DNA of 40,259 nt, from the NCBI GenBank assembly GCA_022649055.1, contig JALCNL010000010.1:1-40259 (forward strand). Direction: 5' to 3'. The DNA comes from Megasphaera sp. GTDB taxonomy: Bacteria; Bacillota; Negativicutes; Veillonellales; Megasphaeraceae. The first letter of the stretch is position 1, and every line of letters begins with the position of its first letter. Positions 26,101 to 34,377 of the stretch are shown in pieces. The translations under genes and the position numbers were made by a program. The notes below the pieces were generated by a model. The model made no database searches, had not been told where the DNA came from, and worked only from the letters and a program-made list of their open reading frames with translations.

Positions 26101-27454
26101 GGCATTTATTTCCCGAGATCCGTATAAGGCCAGTGCGTATGGTACTATTCCCGTGGGTGCCTTGATGGGAAATCAAAATTCTGATGAATCCATGAATGTA
26201 ACATTTAAGTTGGAAAATGCAGGTTTAGATATTCTGGCGTTTGTAACACCGCTTGTAACACAGGGAAATGGAGGACTTAATGGATCTGTAAAATTGACAG
26301 GAACGTTAGCTGAGCCGCATTTAACAGGAAATTTGTCTGTCCACCATGGAACACTTCAATTTCGCTATCTCAAAAATCCGTTGGAAAATATTGAGGCAGC
26401 CATTGTATTAGATGGTACAAAAGCAACCATTACAAGCAGCGGAACAATGGATGGGAAAGGGAAAAAAAATAAAGGCTACTATTCATTGAACGGTGAAGTA
26501 CGGTGGAATGGATGGAAGATACAGTCATATCAAGGAAGTTTAGAGTTAAATAAATTAGGTATAGATTGTGATTATTTTAAAGGACCTTTGAGCGGACAAC
26601 TATCAATAGAAGAAGGGCATGATTTTCCCCTTCTCAAAGGGAATATTGAAATATCTGATGCTACGCTTAATATACCACTTATAGCAATAAATACAGGGAA
26701 TAACCCTGATTTGGAAATGGATATGACTGTATCTTTTGGTAAAAATGTGAGATTGTATAATCCTGTATTATATGATTTAATAGTAATGGGTGCTGCAACC
26801 TTTCATGGTACTGTTTCCCACCCTATACCATCAGGACAGTTTGAAGCATTGCGGGGATCTGTGCGTTATCTGGATACGAAATTCAATATTACTAAGGGAC
26901 AAGCTGATTTTTCACAGGCAGATTCTTTTATACCTTATATGATGGTAGAAGGAAATGGACGTGTAGGGCAATATAACGTTATGCTGACTTTGCGTGGCCC
27001 TGCTGATAATATGAATATGCTCCTTCGCTCACAGCCGCCGCTGACAAGACAACAGATTGTGTCACTTATTACCTTGCGTAATGGCGGACGTAACAGCAGT
27101 TCACTGAAAAGTGATGATGTGTCTGGATTAATAGGTACAGGTGTACGTATGACGTTGGATAGCTTGGGTGTTACGAGCACGTTGGAACGTGCATTTTCGT
27201 TGGATGTACTTAATGTTACCTCCGGATCTTTAAATATGAATGAAAGGCTTTCTAATGAAAATAAAAATTATTATAATATAGAAATGGGAAAATATTTGTT
27301 CAATGATTTTATGCTTACCGCAGCTTTTGGCTTAAACCATAGAGACAATCGTGCCGGTCTTCGATATGATGTTAGTAATCATATGAGTATCAACGCTTGG
27401 AGGGCTAGTGATGATTCATACATCGGCGGCCAATATCGATACAGTTTTTACTAG
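23165..27454 (+). CDS. tamB: TamB-like translocation/assembly module protein (DUF490)
   Basis: This very long protein (1429 residues) has an N-terminal membrane anchor (about 5-20) followed by repeated beta-strand segments of the AsmA/TamB type and a C-terminal DUF490 domain (about 1090-1429, with GSVRYLDTKFNITKGQADF and LRSQPPLTRQQIVSLITL). TamB proteins form a hydrophobic groove across the periplasm for lipid transport and outer-membrane assembly, in proteobacteria with TamA; here the likely barrel partner is BamA downstream. It ends GGQYRYSFY, an aromatic terminus. ATG at 23165 is chosen because GGAGG lies 7 bases upstream; the 23105 codon lies inside the hairpin region. The sigma factor gene follows closely. 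Confidence 0.93.
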   Translation: MKRKWIALAVIASFLAVLFSLWREKPVLIQYVSTTITTTLNEHINGTFSFSAMDVSLTGKIFLYDPLIKDTQGRTVITGNNVEIQVNPWQMAKLAAAGDNVVPSVQTVTVAAPVVHIWENTPGQWNIASLIKKNANMGDSGFRAVIYAKNGTIKAATSDGMSVQADSCEGMVDFSSYPDIYGQIAMHVDGESIIASGHYTSTHKYDIKLRGDAVKAAYVVPFMPETADVKVEQGIIKNISAHIVQNHRGMMISGNADIQNGMVNVHGYEIDSLTGHVGLTTNEVTLRNISGNVNGQAVHLDGVVKTNAETPVFQLDVRAPSVDIAAVIPNMSMPVSGSVGIHARLWGTVDALHASGTIALQSIDAQGIVMQHGHVDFSYENEIFFINQASADVAEGAVQGSGSYSWKNGDYNAKIQFKNICLTDIPQVPTSIMGTFSGAIEAAGNINSGSLYGQGHVDADDLSYNGWEAQQAQLDFSYNDGLLHILNAKAEVQGGTIQADGTYDWDKGISDIRFHAVNMPLSLFSAYVSTPLTGNVSAIGRIYGTEPSWSVNFHAVTGSIKNVPFDNVNGVLTGKGQHIDIPFIQWQYKDEYQKAMGMIDLGTREIEISLDTQHMRLEKLLSLAEVNMPLTGWVQNHVEVKGTLDDPSAVGEFQLTEGSAYGYLYKSVSANYKLSKGIVTLSNGDLAAYDSHIRFYGTAGDRLAIHVESPDLDVSRIMPHIQTQKSGIVNISAYIGGTFDNPTATGVVRSQRLVVNNIPVTDLKSDFGYYDGIIRLQDLQFKQNGGFYQANASYKPSTDWIKARASVMSGDIESWLKLLNLPVKDVSGKIDGNISIDGTVHDPQGKIKGKITQAGMAGFPVQPTDIDIQLDKGVVEVNKLAIAVDNGVLAAQGTYALHGPVHLQVGSRNFSSKILTDILGKNNIDVDTRIDCAADVSGASDHPQVDMSVQFNGGTINGISFTNIFGLINVRDGIIHINQAFISRDPYKASAYGTIPVGALMGNQNSDESMNVTFKLENAGLDILAFVTPLVTQGNGGLNGSVKLTGTLAEPHLTGNLSVHHGTLQFRYLKNPLENIEAAIVLDGTKATITSSGTMDGKGKKNKGYYSLNGEVRWNGWKIQSYQGSLELNKLGIDCDYFKGPLSGQLSIEEGHDFPLLKGNIEISDATLNIPLIAINTGNNPDLEMDMTVSFGKNVRLYNPVLYDLIVMGAATFHGTVSHPIPSGQFEALRGSVRYLDTKFNITKGQADFSQADSFIPYMMVEGNGRVGQYNVMLTLRGPADNMNMLLRSQPPLTRQQIVSLITLRNGGRNSSSLKSDDVSGLIGTGVRMTLDSLGVTSTLERAFSLDVLNVTSGSLNMNERLSNENKNYYNIEMGKYLFNDFMLTAAFGLNHRDNRAGLRYDVSNHMSINAWRASDDSYIGGQYRYSFY

Positions 27455-27465
27455 GAGGAATGACG

Positions 27466-28098
27466 TTGCTTGATGTATATTTGAAAGAATTACAAAAAAT
27501 TACATTATTGGAACCCGCAGAAGAGAAAAATTTGTGGATTGCTTATAAAGAAAAAGGAGATTTAAAAAGCAGGGGCAGATTGATTGAACAGTATCAGCCT
27601 TTGGTTTTTAAAGAGGTTATGCGTTGGCATGTAAAAGAAAATTTTTTACAGGATGCATTACAAGAAGGAACGTTAGGACTTATCGAAGCGGTGGAACATT
27701 ATGAACATGACCGAAATGTTGCATTTCCTTTATATGCGATTCACCGTATACGTGGTGAAATTATTGATTATTTGAATCGAGAAGGGAAGAGTAAGTCTGT
27801 TTCCATTGATGAGCCGGATGAAAACGGTATGACTTTGCGAGATGTTCTGCCTGATGAGTGCATTGATATTGCTGATCAGGCAGGTCGTAAATTTTTATTT
27901 GATTATGTGGTACAAATGCTGCGTCGCCTTCCTAAGAAGGAACAGATTGTGTTGGAAAGTGTTTATTTACATGATAAACAGCAGAAAATTATTGCTCGGG
28001 ATATGGATTTGAGCTTGACTTATGTATATCGTTTGCAGAAACGAGGAATACGACGTGTACGAGGTATGTTAAGCCGTTTTATTCATGAAAATAAATAA
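27466..28098 (+). CDS. Sigma-70 family RNA polymerase sigma factor
   Basis: This alternative sigma factor of about 210 residues has region 2 at about 40-110 (FLQDALQEGTLGLIEAVEHY with FPLYAIHRIRGEIIDYLNRE) and a helix-turn-helix region 4 at about 150-205 (LPKKEQIVLESVYL, then IIARDMDLSLTYVYRLQKRG). It lacks the long region 1 of housekeeping sigma and resembles the SigB/SigF/FliA-type group 3 factors; the exact subgroup cannot be fixed by eye. TTG at 27466 is preferred because AGGAGG is 7 bases away, whereas the ATG at 27460 almost touches it. It lies 11 bases after tamB, inside the envelope cluster, so it may tie some regulon to envelope synthesis. Confidence 0.9.
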   Translation: MLDVYLKELQKITLLEPAEEKNLWIAYKEKGDLKSRGRLIEQYQPLVFKEVMRWHVKENFLQDALQEGTLGLIEAVEHYEHDRNVAFPLYAIHRIRGEIIDYLNREGKSKSVSIDEPDENGMTLRDVLPDECIDIADQAGRKFLFDYVVQMLRRLPKKEQIVLESVYLHDKQQKIIARDMDLSLTYVYRLQKRGIRRVRGMLSRFIHENK

Positions 28099-28245
28099 GG
28101 GAAGGAAAATAGGCGAAATATCAATAAAAATCGTGATAATCGAAGAAATGGATAGATAAATATGTGAATTTGCTTGAATATTCTCGTTGGAAAAAGATAA
28201 ACCTTTTAGGAGTTTATAAGTATGCTTAGAAGGGAGGTACTCTGC

Positions 28246-28818
28246 ATGAGAATATCTGATAAAGATAGAGCGGATCATGTCAGGTCAGCTAAAACATGGC
28301 TTGAAAAAGCAGAACAATCATTTGACCGACAGGCCGGCATTAAGGGGGAGTTAAACCTTATGTTGGCAGAAGCGGAAATGAAAAATCTGCGTAGGAAGCA
28401 TGCTATTGGACAGAAATTTCTCAAAGTGGGGGCTATGCTGACAGCTTTTGTATTAGCCGCTGGTTTTTGGTATATTTTTACACCTCATAATCAGTCGGAA
28501 CCAACTACTCCGATAACAGCTACCAGTAATAAGACTGAACGGATTAATTCACAATGGGTGCCAATACCTAAGCTTAATTATAGTGAGGACACTTCAACAG
28601 TAAAACGTAGGGAAGATGCGGTAACGCATACAAGGATAAACACAACGAGGCAGGAGACGGGATCAGAAGAAAGCGATGCTCGCATAAAAGAAACTATGCA
28701 AGAATCTCCACAGATAGTTGAGCAGCCTTCCGAATCGTCACATGGTACTACGGTCATGACAGATCGACAGGTACAAAAAGCTGTACAAGATGCACAGCAC
28801 AGTTTGCGCGGTAAATAA
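28246..28818 (+). CDS. Single-pass membrane protein of unknown function
   Basis: I do not recognise this 190-residue protein. It has a charged helical cytoplasmic part (1-58, KTWLEKAEQSFDRQ...NLMLAEAEMKNLRRKHA), one membrane span (about 60-78) and a polar, probably disordered outer part rich in Thr, Glu and Ser (80-190). GGGAGG lies 8 bases before the ATG, so this start is preferred to the in-frame one at 28222. Lying between a sigma factor and bamA, it has the topology of a membrane anti-sigma factor, but no known anti-sigma motif (such as a zinc HxxxCxxC) is present, so that role is only a guess. Confidence 0.7.
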   Translation: MRISDKDRADHVRSAKTWLEKAEQSFDRQAGIKGELNLMLAEAEMKNLRRKHAIGQKFLKVGAMLTAFVLAAGFWYIFTPHNQSEPTTPITATSNKTERINSQWVPIPKLNYSEDTSTVKRREDAVTHTRINTTRQETGSEESDARIKETMQESPQIVEQPSESSHGTTVMTDRQVQKAVQDAQHSLRGK

Positions 28819-28840
28819 GAAAAGATAACGGAGGATTTCC

Positions 28841-31156
28841 ATGAATAACAACAGAAACAAGAAAATTCTTGTCATGATGATTACAAGTACTTTGATGACT
28901 TTTCCAGCATGGGTTAACGGACAGGAACCCGCTGCGGTGGCACCTGCGGCTGCGGCGGCAGATGAAACGGGATATGAACCCGCTTCGGGAGAAACTATAC
29001 CAGATATTTCTTCTGAAAAGACGACGGCTATAAAAAAAATGCCTGCAGCGGCTGTGTCGGATAAAACAAAACCAGTGGCTGAAACAACGGCAGTAGATTC
29101 AGGATATACGGGGTATGAGTCTACAGAAGAATTAAATGCGGCAGCAAGTACTCCGACAGCAGCACCGAAAACGGTGGCAGCGACGGTAGCAGCGAATGCA
29201 GATGCCAATAGACCGACAAGCTCTAGTGATCAAACCGATACCGGCTATGAGCCGGATACGGGAACATCGCAAAGTGGAGCGGAGACAAGAAATGGGAGCA
29301 TTACAGGAGAAGCAGCTCCTGCAATGGGAACAGAAATGTCTGCTGATCAGAATAATGGCAGAAAAGTAGGATATGTATCTAGTGCAAGTACGGCAGTTAT
29401 AGATACAACGACGTTTCCTAAATATCCAATTGCTACGTTATCTCAGGCAGAACAAGCTGGATTGCCTTATGGTGATGCAGTAAGTGACCAGGAGATAGCA
29501 CCTTATGCAGGAAAAACAGCAACGGCGGTTACTATTTCTCCACTGCCGGAGGCGCAGCTGGGGACTGTGCTGCAGCATAACTTAGCTATGCGCGTGGGAG
29601 ATGCGGTGAATGCCGACTATATCCGCCACGACGTAAACGTTATTGGTGCGACCGGTTTATTTTCGACAGTATCTCCGGCTTTTACTGCTGTTCCAGAGGG
29701 AGTAATGCTGGATTATCAGGTCAAAGTTAATCCTGTTGTTACTAAAATAGAAATTACCGGGAATGAAACATATCCTACGGATCAATTATTGAAATTGATT
29801 ACGATAAAACCGGGAATGACATTAAATACGGTTATGGTCAGTAAAGATGTTTCAGTCATTAATGCCCAATTTGGTAATAACGGGTATTTTTTAAGTCATG
29901 TAACTAGTGTCAACATGGATGATAAAGGGGTTCTCCATATTGATATTGCCGAAGGACGGTTACAGGATATCATTGTGAAAGGCAATACGAAAACTAAAAC
30001 GTATGTCATTATGCGGGAGCTAAAAATTAAGAAGGGTCAAATTTTCAATAAAAATTTGGCTAGTCGCAGTATCGAACGCATTTACAATACGGGATATTTT
30101 GAGGATGTTAATGTAAGGCTCTTGCCTGGCAGCAATAAAAATGATGTCATCATGGAAATCGATGTAGCGGAACAAAAAACGGGGTCTATTACTATCGGTG
30201 CAGGGTATTCTGATTCTGATGGACTTGTGGGTATTTTAGGCTTAAGCGAAACCAATTTACGTGGCACAGGCGATAAAGCCAGTATTAACTGGGAATTTGG
30301 TGGGACCACTGATTCTTTATGGAATTATATTTTTTCCTATACCCGGCCTTGGATTAATGATCATGGTGACTCTCTTGGATTTAGCATTTTTAATCGAGAG
30401 GCTGATTATGATGATTATGATCAAAAGGGGAATTCTGTTGCAGAATATTATAAACGAACGAAAGGTGCTAATATTACATATGGCCGCGTTCGTAGTGAAT
30501 ATGTCAGCGATTATATAACATTGGAATCTAAAACAACCGATTATGCTAAATATATAAGCGGTTATGATTATAATGATTATTCGGGATATTTAAGTAAGAA
30601 TTTTGGTCGTACGAACAGCTTAACTTGGTCTCATGTGTTTGATAATCGTGATAATGTTTATGATCCGACACGCGGTAAGCGGCTATCCTTTGCCGGTTCG
30701 ATAGCCGGACATGGATTGGGCGGTGATTTTGATTTTTATAAATTTACAGCTGAAAGTCGTACATATTATAAGGTAGGACATGCGCAAGTTATTGCGGTTC
30801 GCCTTATGGGCGGCGTTGGTTTCGGAGACATGCCATATGATGACCTTTTTTCTCTGGGCGGCGCTGATACGCTGCGCGGATATGAGGATGATGAATTCCG
30901 CGGCAGTCGTTTTTATGAAGCAACCATTGAATACCGATTCCCAATGGCTAAAAAAGTTCAAGGTGTTCTTTTTACGGATGCTGGTAATGCTTGGGGCGGG
31001 ACAGATCAGATGTTTTGGTATGAAGATAATAATAAGCTTCATTATTCAGGTGGCGTAGGAGTTCGCATTACAACCCCAATCGGTCCGATTCGGCTTGATT
31101 ACGGGTATGGCGAAGAGGGCGGTAAATTTCACTTCAGCTTTGGAGGTAAATTCTAA
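28841..31156 (+). CDS. bamA: BamA outer-membrane assembly factor with long N-terminal linker
   Basis: This Omp85-family protein inserts barrel proteins into the outer membrane. It has 771 residues: signal peptide (1-27), a low-complexity Ala/Thr/Glu region (28-220), what look like three POTRA domains (about 226-450; for example VTKIEITGNETYPTDQLLKLI and DIIVKGNTKTKTYVIMRELKIKKGQIFN), and a 16-strand-type barrel (about 455-771). The barrel has the conserved SLGGADTLRGYEDDEFRGSRF loop and ends FSFGGKF. E. coli BamA has five POTRA domains and no such linker. TGYE occurs three times in the linker (residues 43, 90 and 134). GGAGG precedes the ATG. Confidence 0.95.
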   Translation: MNNNRNKKILVMMITSTLMTFPAWVNGQEPAAVAPAAAAADETGYEPASGETIPDISSEKTTAIKKMPAAAVSDKTKPVAETTAVDSGYTGYESTEELNAAASTPTAAPKTVAATVAANADANRPTSSSDQTDTGYEPDTGTSQSGAETRNGSITGEAAPAMGTEMSADQNNGRKVGYVSSASTAVIDTTTFPKYPIATLSQAEQAGLPYGDAVSDQEIAPYAGKTATAVTISPLPEAQLGTVLQHNLAMRVGDAVNADYIRHDVNVIGATGLFSTVSPAFTAVPEGVMLDYQVKVNPVVTKIEITGNETYPTDQLLKLITIKPGMTLNTVMVSKDVSVINAQFGNNGYFLSHVTSVNMDDKGVLHIDIAEGRLQDIIVKGNTKTKTYVIMRELKIKKGQIFNKNLASRSIERIYNTGYFEDVNVRLLPGSNKNDVIMEIDVAEQKTGSITIGAGYSDSDGLVGILGLSETNLRGTGDKASINWEFGGTTDSLWNYIFSYTRPWINDHGDSLGFSIFNREADYDDYDQKGNSVAEYYKRTKGANITYGRVRSEYVSDYITLESKTTDYAKYISGYDYNDYSGYLSKNFGRTNSLTWSHVFDNRDNVYDPTRGKRLSFAGSIAGHGLGGDFDFYKFTAESRTYYKVGHAQVIAVRLMGGVGFGDMPYDDLFSLGGADTLRGYEDDEFRGSRFYEATIEYRFPMAKKVQGVLFTDAGNAWGGTDQMFWYEDNNKLHYSGGVGVRITTPIGPIRLDYGYGEEGGKFHFSFGGKF

Positions 31157-31184
31157 TGCAAGTTAAAGATAGGTGGGGAGGATT

Positions 31185-32477
31185 ATGATCCGCTCGTATC
31201 TATTGGCAGGTTTAGTTTTTCTTATCGGTGCCGGTAATGCGTTAGCGGCACCGGTTACGCATGTAACTGTTCAAGTGACATCGGCGGAGGCGCCTATTCC
31301 CCTGCTAGTGCAGAAACGAATTGCGGCTAGCATACAGACAGTAGGTAACCATGTTTTTCTTGATAAAGATGATGCTGAAATAAATGCGTCTGCTGACTCT
31401 TATAAAAGAGTGGTTGATGATATTATTAATCGGGTGCTGATTGGGTATACTGTTGATGATATAACTATTTCAGCGGGACCTGATACTATAATGGCAGTAC
31501 GGGTTCGTCCGTGGGGAGATACAATTCATACGGTGAATGTCACTGTTGATTATGGTTCTTTGCCAAGTATGGGAGTACAGATGGCTGCAGGTGATCTCCA
31601 TGATATTCAGCCTATGGTGGAAAATTTATTGGTTGGGCTGCCTGTAGATTCACTGGATTGGGCTAATGGAGTTGTAAAATCGGTATTGGAAAATGAATTG
31701 ACCGGTATGCTTCCTGAATTCTATCCGCACATTGTCATTGCACCGGGAATCCATACGGAGGTGCAAATTTATTTAATGCCGCAGCTTCCTGTTATTCGCA
31801 ATGTCAATGTTATTCTTGATGCTGAAAACCTGCCAAAAGTAATTTTTCTGAATACGCGGAAAAATATAGAACAAAAATATGCGGGACTTGAAGGGCTGCC
31901 AATTACTTTCGTGCGGCGTCATGAGCGTGATATTTTAACTGATTTGCAAAAAACGCTTGCTAAGCAATGGGTTATTAAACAATATAAACTTCGTGTGATA
32001 CCCACTGTTGCTATCGGTGAAAATCTAGAGATTCATTTAAAATCGGAAACAGATTTTTATGATATTCAGGCAGGTGCATACATCGATATGAACCGTAATG
32101 ATAAATATCATAATAGGGATATATCAGACGAACATACGGTGATTATGGCTCATATAGGACGGAAAGTAGGGCAGCATCATGAGTTTTTCAGTGAAGTAGA
32201 ATTTAAACCTTCTTCTGTAAAATGGGATTTTATTCCTGGATATTTTTATCGATGGGGCAAAACAACAACGTTAGGATATCAATTTGAAACAGAAGATACA
32301 AGCAATCATCTTTGGTTAAAACAAAACTTAGGCAATCGGTGGGGAGTCCGTTATGATCGGGATCTTACCAATCGGGATAATGAGTTTGGTCTTTCTTATA
32401 AACTTCATGAATATGTCAGCCTTGAATATATCATATCCGACCATGATAGGTGGCTTCGGGTAATAGGCTATTTGTAA
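31185..32477 (+). CDS. Exported protein of unknown function, barrel-like C-terminus
   Basis: I recognise no named family. The 430-residue protein has a clear signal peptide (1-21, NALA cleavage) and no other membrane helix. Residues 22-290 mix strands and helices in blocks that recall POTRA-like modules (for example ITFVRRHERDILTDLQKTLAKQW). Residues 290-430 alternate short strands with aromatic residues and turns (FIPGYFYRWGKTTTLGYQF, RWGVRYDRDLTNRDNEFG) and end LRVIGYL, as small outer-membrane barrels do. GGGGAGGA precedes ATG 31185; the 31173 codon has none. Being 28 bases after bamA and just before the Skp genes suggests an outer-membrane assembly or structural role. This is inference from context and pattern. 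Confidence 0.75.
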   Translation: MIRSYLLAGLVFLIGAGNALAAPVTHVTVQVTSAEAPIPLLVQKRIAASIQTVGNHVFLDKDDAEINASADSYKRVVDDIINRVLIGYTVDDITISAGPDTIMAVRVRPWGDTIHTVNVTVDYGSLPSMGVQMAAGDLHDIQPMVENLLVGLPVDSLDWANGVVKSVLENELTGMLPEFYPHIVIAPGIHTEVQIYLMPQLPVIRNVNVILDAENLPKVIFLNTRKNIEQKYAGLEGLPITFVRRHERDILTDLQKTLAKQWVIKQYKLRVIPTVAIGENLEIHLKSETDFYDIQAGAYIDMNRNDKYHNRDISDEHTVIMAHIGRKVGQHHEFFSEVEFKPSSVKWDFIPGYFYRWGKTTTLGYQFETEDTSNHLWLKQNLGNRWGVRYDRDLTNRDNEFGLSYKLHEYVSLEYIISDHDRWLRVIGYL

Positions 32478-32498
32478 AAGAAAAGGGGAAATGTAATA

Positions 32499-32978
32499 AT
32501 GATGTCAGAAATGGGTAAGAAAAAGAATGTTAAAATTTTTTCGGCGGCGGTAGCACTGATTTTTGTTTTGAGTATCGCAGCCATTGCTGTAATGCAGATG
32601 GGTAATCCTGTAAATGCGGCACCTTCTAGCAATATTGGAATAGTAGACATGAGCAAGGTGTTTGCTCCGGATAATGCGGATCTGCAGAATGCACAAAAAG
32701 AAATGCAGCAGGCATCTCAGGATATGCAGAAAAAGTTTGAGGAACAATCAGCCAGCATGAATGATGAACAAAAAGGACAGTTGTATCAAACTATGCAGGG
32801 TGAAATGGCTAAAAAGCAGGAAGAAATTCAAAAAGGACTGAAAGACAAAGTTGATAATGCTGTTAACAGTGTAGCAAGTACAAAGGGGTTAAGCCTTGTT
32901 GTAGATAAACGCGTTGTATTGTATGGTGGTACGGATATTACTGATCAAGTTGCGAAAAACTTGAGTGAATCGAAATAA
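32499..32978 (+). CDS. OmpH/Skp-like periplasmic chaperone, paralogue 1
   Basis: This 159-residue OmpH-family protein probably holds unfolded outer-membrane proteins in the periplasm. A hydrophobic stretch at about 12-33 ends MGNPVNAAPS, so it is either a cleaved signal or an anchor. The head strand IGIVDMSKVFAP is followed by a Gln/Lys/Glu-rich coiled coil (about 60-125) and a C-terminal strand region with LSLVVDKRVVLYGGTDITDQV, typical of OmpH. It is the first of three neighbouring paralogues. The next gene begins 10 bases after its stop. Confidence 0.88.
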   Translation: MMSEMGKKKNVKIFSAAVALIFVLSIAAIAVMQMGNPVNAAPSSNIGIVDMSKVFAPDNADLQNAQKEMQQASQDMQKKFEEQSASMNDEQKGQLYQTMQGEMAKKQEEIQKGLKDKVDNAVNSVASTKGLSLVVDKRVVLYGGTDITDQVAKNLSESK

Positions 32979-32988
32979 GGATGATTCT

Positions 32989-33927
32989 ATGAAACGGATA
33001 TATGTTGCAGTCGTCGGTGCAGTCCTTGTTGTGGGATTTCTTTTTGCGGGGTATATGGGTTTGCACAATCGGGGAGGCAGCGTGCAGAATACTGGAACTG
33101 CCGGCCCTGTTTATGCATATGCAGATATAGAGCATATTATGATGAGTCATCCGGAATATAGTAAATATCACCATCTGGAATTGCAATATAATGCGATGAT
33201 TGCCCAGTATCAGTTTGAACAGTGGAATTATTCACAAAAAGCGGTAGTTCAGGATCAGGCTTTTCAGAGTATCGGTAGCAATGCAGCGTTGATGTCTGCC
33301 GCCCTTGATCAAGAACTGAATGCCCGTGTTGCTTTAAAAGAAAATGAATTGAATATGGGATTGCAGAAAAAATATCAAGAATTGTTAAAAACAAAAAAGG
33401 AGCTGCAGCCACAGAGATTTAAAGAAAATGAGTTGAAAATTATTAATTTAAAGCTGAAATTAGAGACACTTTCCCTTAGTGCGGAAGAGCGAGCTGCAAC
33501 AAAATCGCAATTAACATCACTGCTTAAAGGAAGTGCTGCAACAGTTGAAACATCACTGACAGAAGCCGAAATAGCTTCGGCTATGGCGCCTTATAAAACA
33601 CAGGCGCAGCAAGAATTGGCTGCATATACAGAACAGGTTAAACAAGAATTGAATGGGCGGCAGCAGGAAAATTATAACCTTTTTCAAGAGCATATGAATA
33701 ATATGGATAATAGACCGGAACCGGTAATATGGAATAAAGAGTGGAAAGATAAACTTGCCGCAAAAGAAAAAGAAATAAATGAAGTAAAGGATAATATTAT
33801 GGCAGATATCAGAGAAAAAGCTGCTTCTGTTGCACAAGAACAAGGAATTACTATGATCTTTAGTGATTATTTAGGGACAGGAACGGCGCAAGACGTAACA
33901 GATGATATTATTGCCAAGCTGGCATAA
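32989..33927 (+). CDS. OmpH/Skp-like protein with membrane anchor, paralogue 2 (long)
   Basis: This 312-residue protein is about twice the usual Skp length. One hydrophobic segment (about 4-22, YVAVVGAVLVVGFLFAGYMG) has no clear cleavage site, so it is probably anchored in the inner membrane. The periplasmic part starts with VYAYADIEHIMMSHPEY, an OmpH-like head, continues as a very long coiled coil (about 60-270), and ends with the OmpH-type strand ITMIFSDYLGTGTAQDVTDDI. AAGGA precedes ATG 32989; the 32965 codon overlaps the previous gene. It may reach further across the periplasm than ordinary Skp. Confidence 0.82.
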   Translation: MKRIYVAVVGAVLVVGFLFAGYMGLHNRGGSVQNTGTAGPVYAYADIEHIMMSHPEYSKYHHLELQYNAMIAQYQFEQWNYSQKAVVQDQAFQSIGSNAALMSAALDQELNARVALKENELNMGLQKKYQELLKTKKELQPQRFKENELKIINLKLKLETLSLSAEERAATKSQLTSLLKGSAATVETSLTEAEIASAMAPYKTQAQQELAAYTEQVKQELNGRQQENYNLFQEHMNNMDNRPEPVIWNKEWKDKLAAKEKEINEVKDNIMADIREKAASVAQEQGITMIFSDYLGTGTAQDVTDDIIAKLA

Positions 33928-33943
33928 CAGGAGGCATTAAAGA

Positions 33944-34363
33944 ATGAAAAAAATATGGAAGCGCTTTACGGCGTTTATGATGATTACTCTTATAGCAGGG
34001 ATGCTTGCCGGCTGCGGCGGAGCGGATAAAATGGGTGTAGTGGATATGACACGGGTAAGTAAAGAAGCACCACAGGCTCAGCAGTTGCAGCAAAAGTTAA
34101 AAGATAAACAAGATGCCGTGGAAAAAGAATTAAATGAAGCAAAGAAAACTATGTCGGCAGAAGATTATCAGAAAAAACAACAGCAATCACAGCAGGAATT
34201 GCAAATTTTCGGTTCCAGTATGCAGCAGCAGTTTGTTCATGATGTACAGAGCAAGTTAGGTGAAATTGCTAAAGAAAAAAATATTGGTACTATAGTATAC
34301 ACAGAAGCAGTCCAAAAGGGCGGAATTGACGTGACGGATGATTTGATTAAAAAAATGCAGTAA
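33944..34363 (+). CDS. OmpH/Skp-like lipoprotein, paralogue 3
   Basis: This 139-residue protein has a lipoprotein signal: basic start, hydrophobic core and lipobox LAGC with Cys24, which would be lipidated by Lgt and cleaved by LspA. The mature part begins MGVVDMTRVSKEAP like OmpH proteins, has a Gln-rich coiled coil (about 45-105), and ends GTIVYTEAVQKGGIDVTDDLIKK. Gly follows the cysteine, so nothing marks it for inner-membrane retention under the proteobacterial rule. AGGAGG lies before the ATG. lpxD follows within 15 bases. Confidence 0.87.
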   Translation: MKKIWKRFTAFMMITLIAGMLAGCGGADKMGVVDMTRVSKEAPQAQQLQQKLKDKQDAVEKELNEAKKTMSAEDYQKKQQQSQQELQIFGSSMQQQFVHDVQSKLGEIAKEKNIGTIVYTEAVQKGGIDVTDDLIKKMQ

Positions 34364-34377
34364 AGGACGTGGAACTA

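Noticed and set aside
28738-29208. 156-residue minus-strand frame rich in Ala and Val
   Set aside because: It is the complement of the repetitive Ala/Thr linker of bamA.
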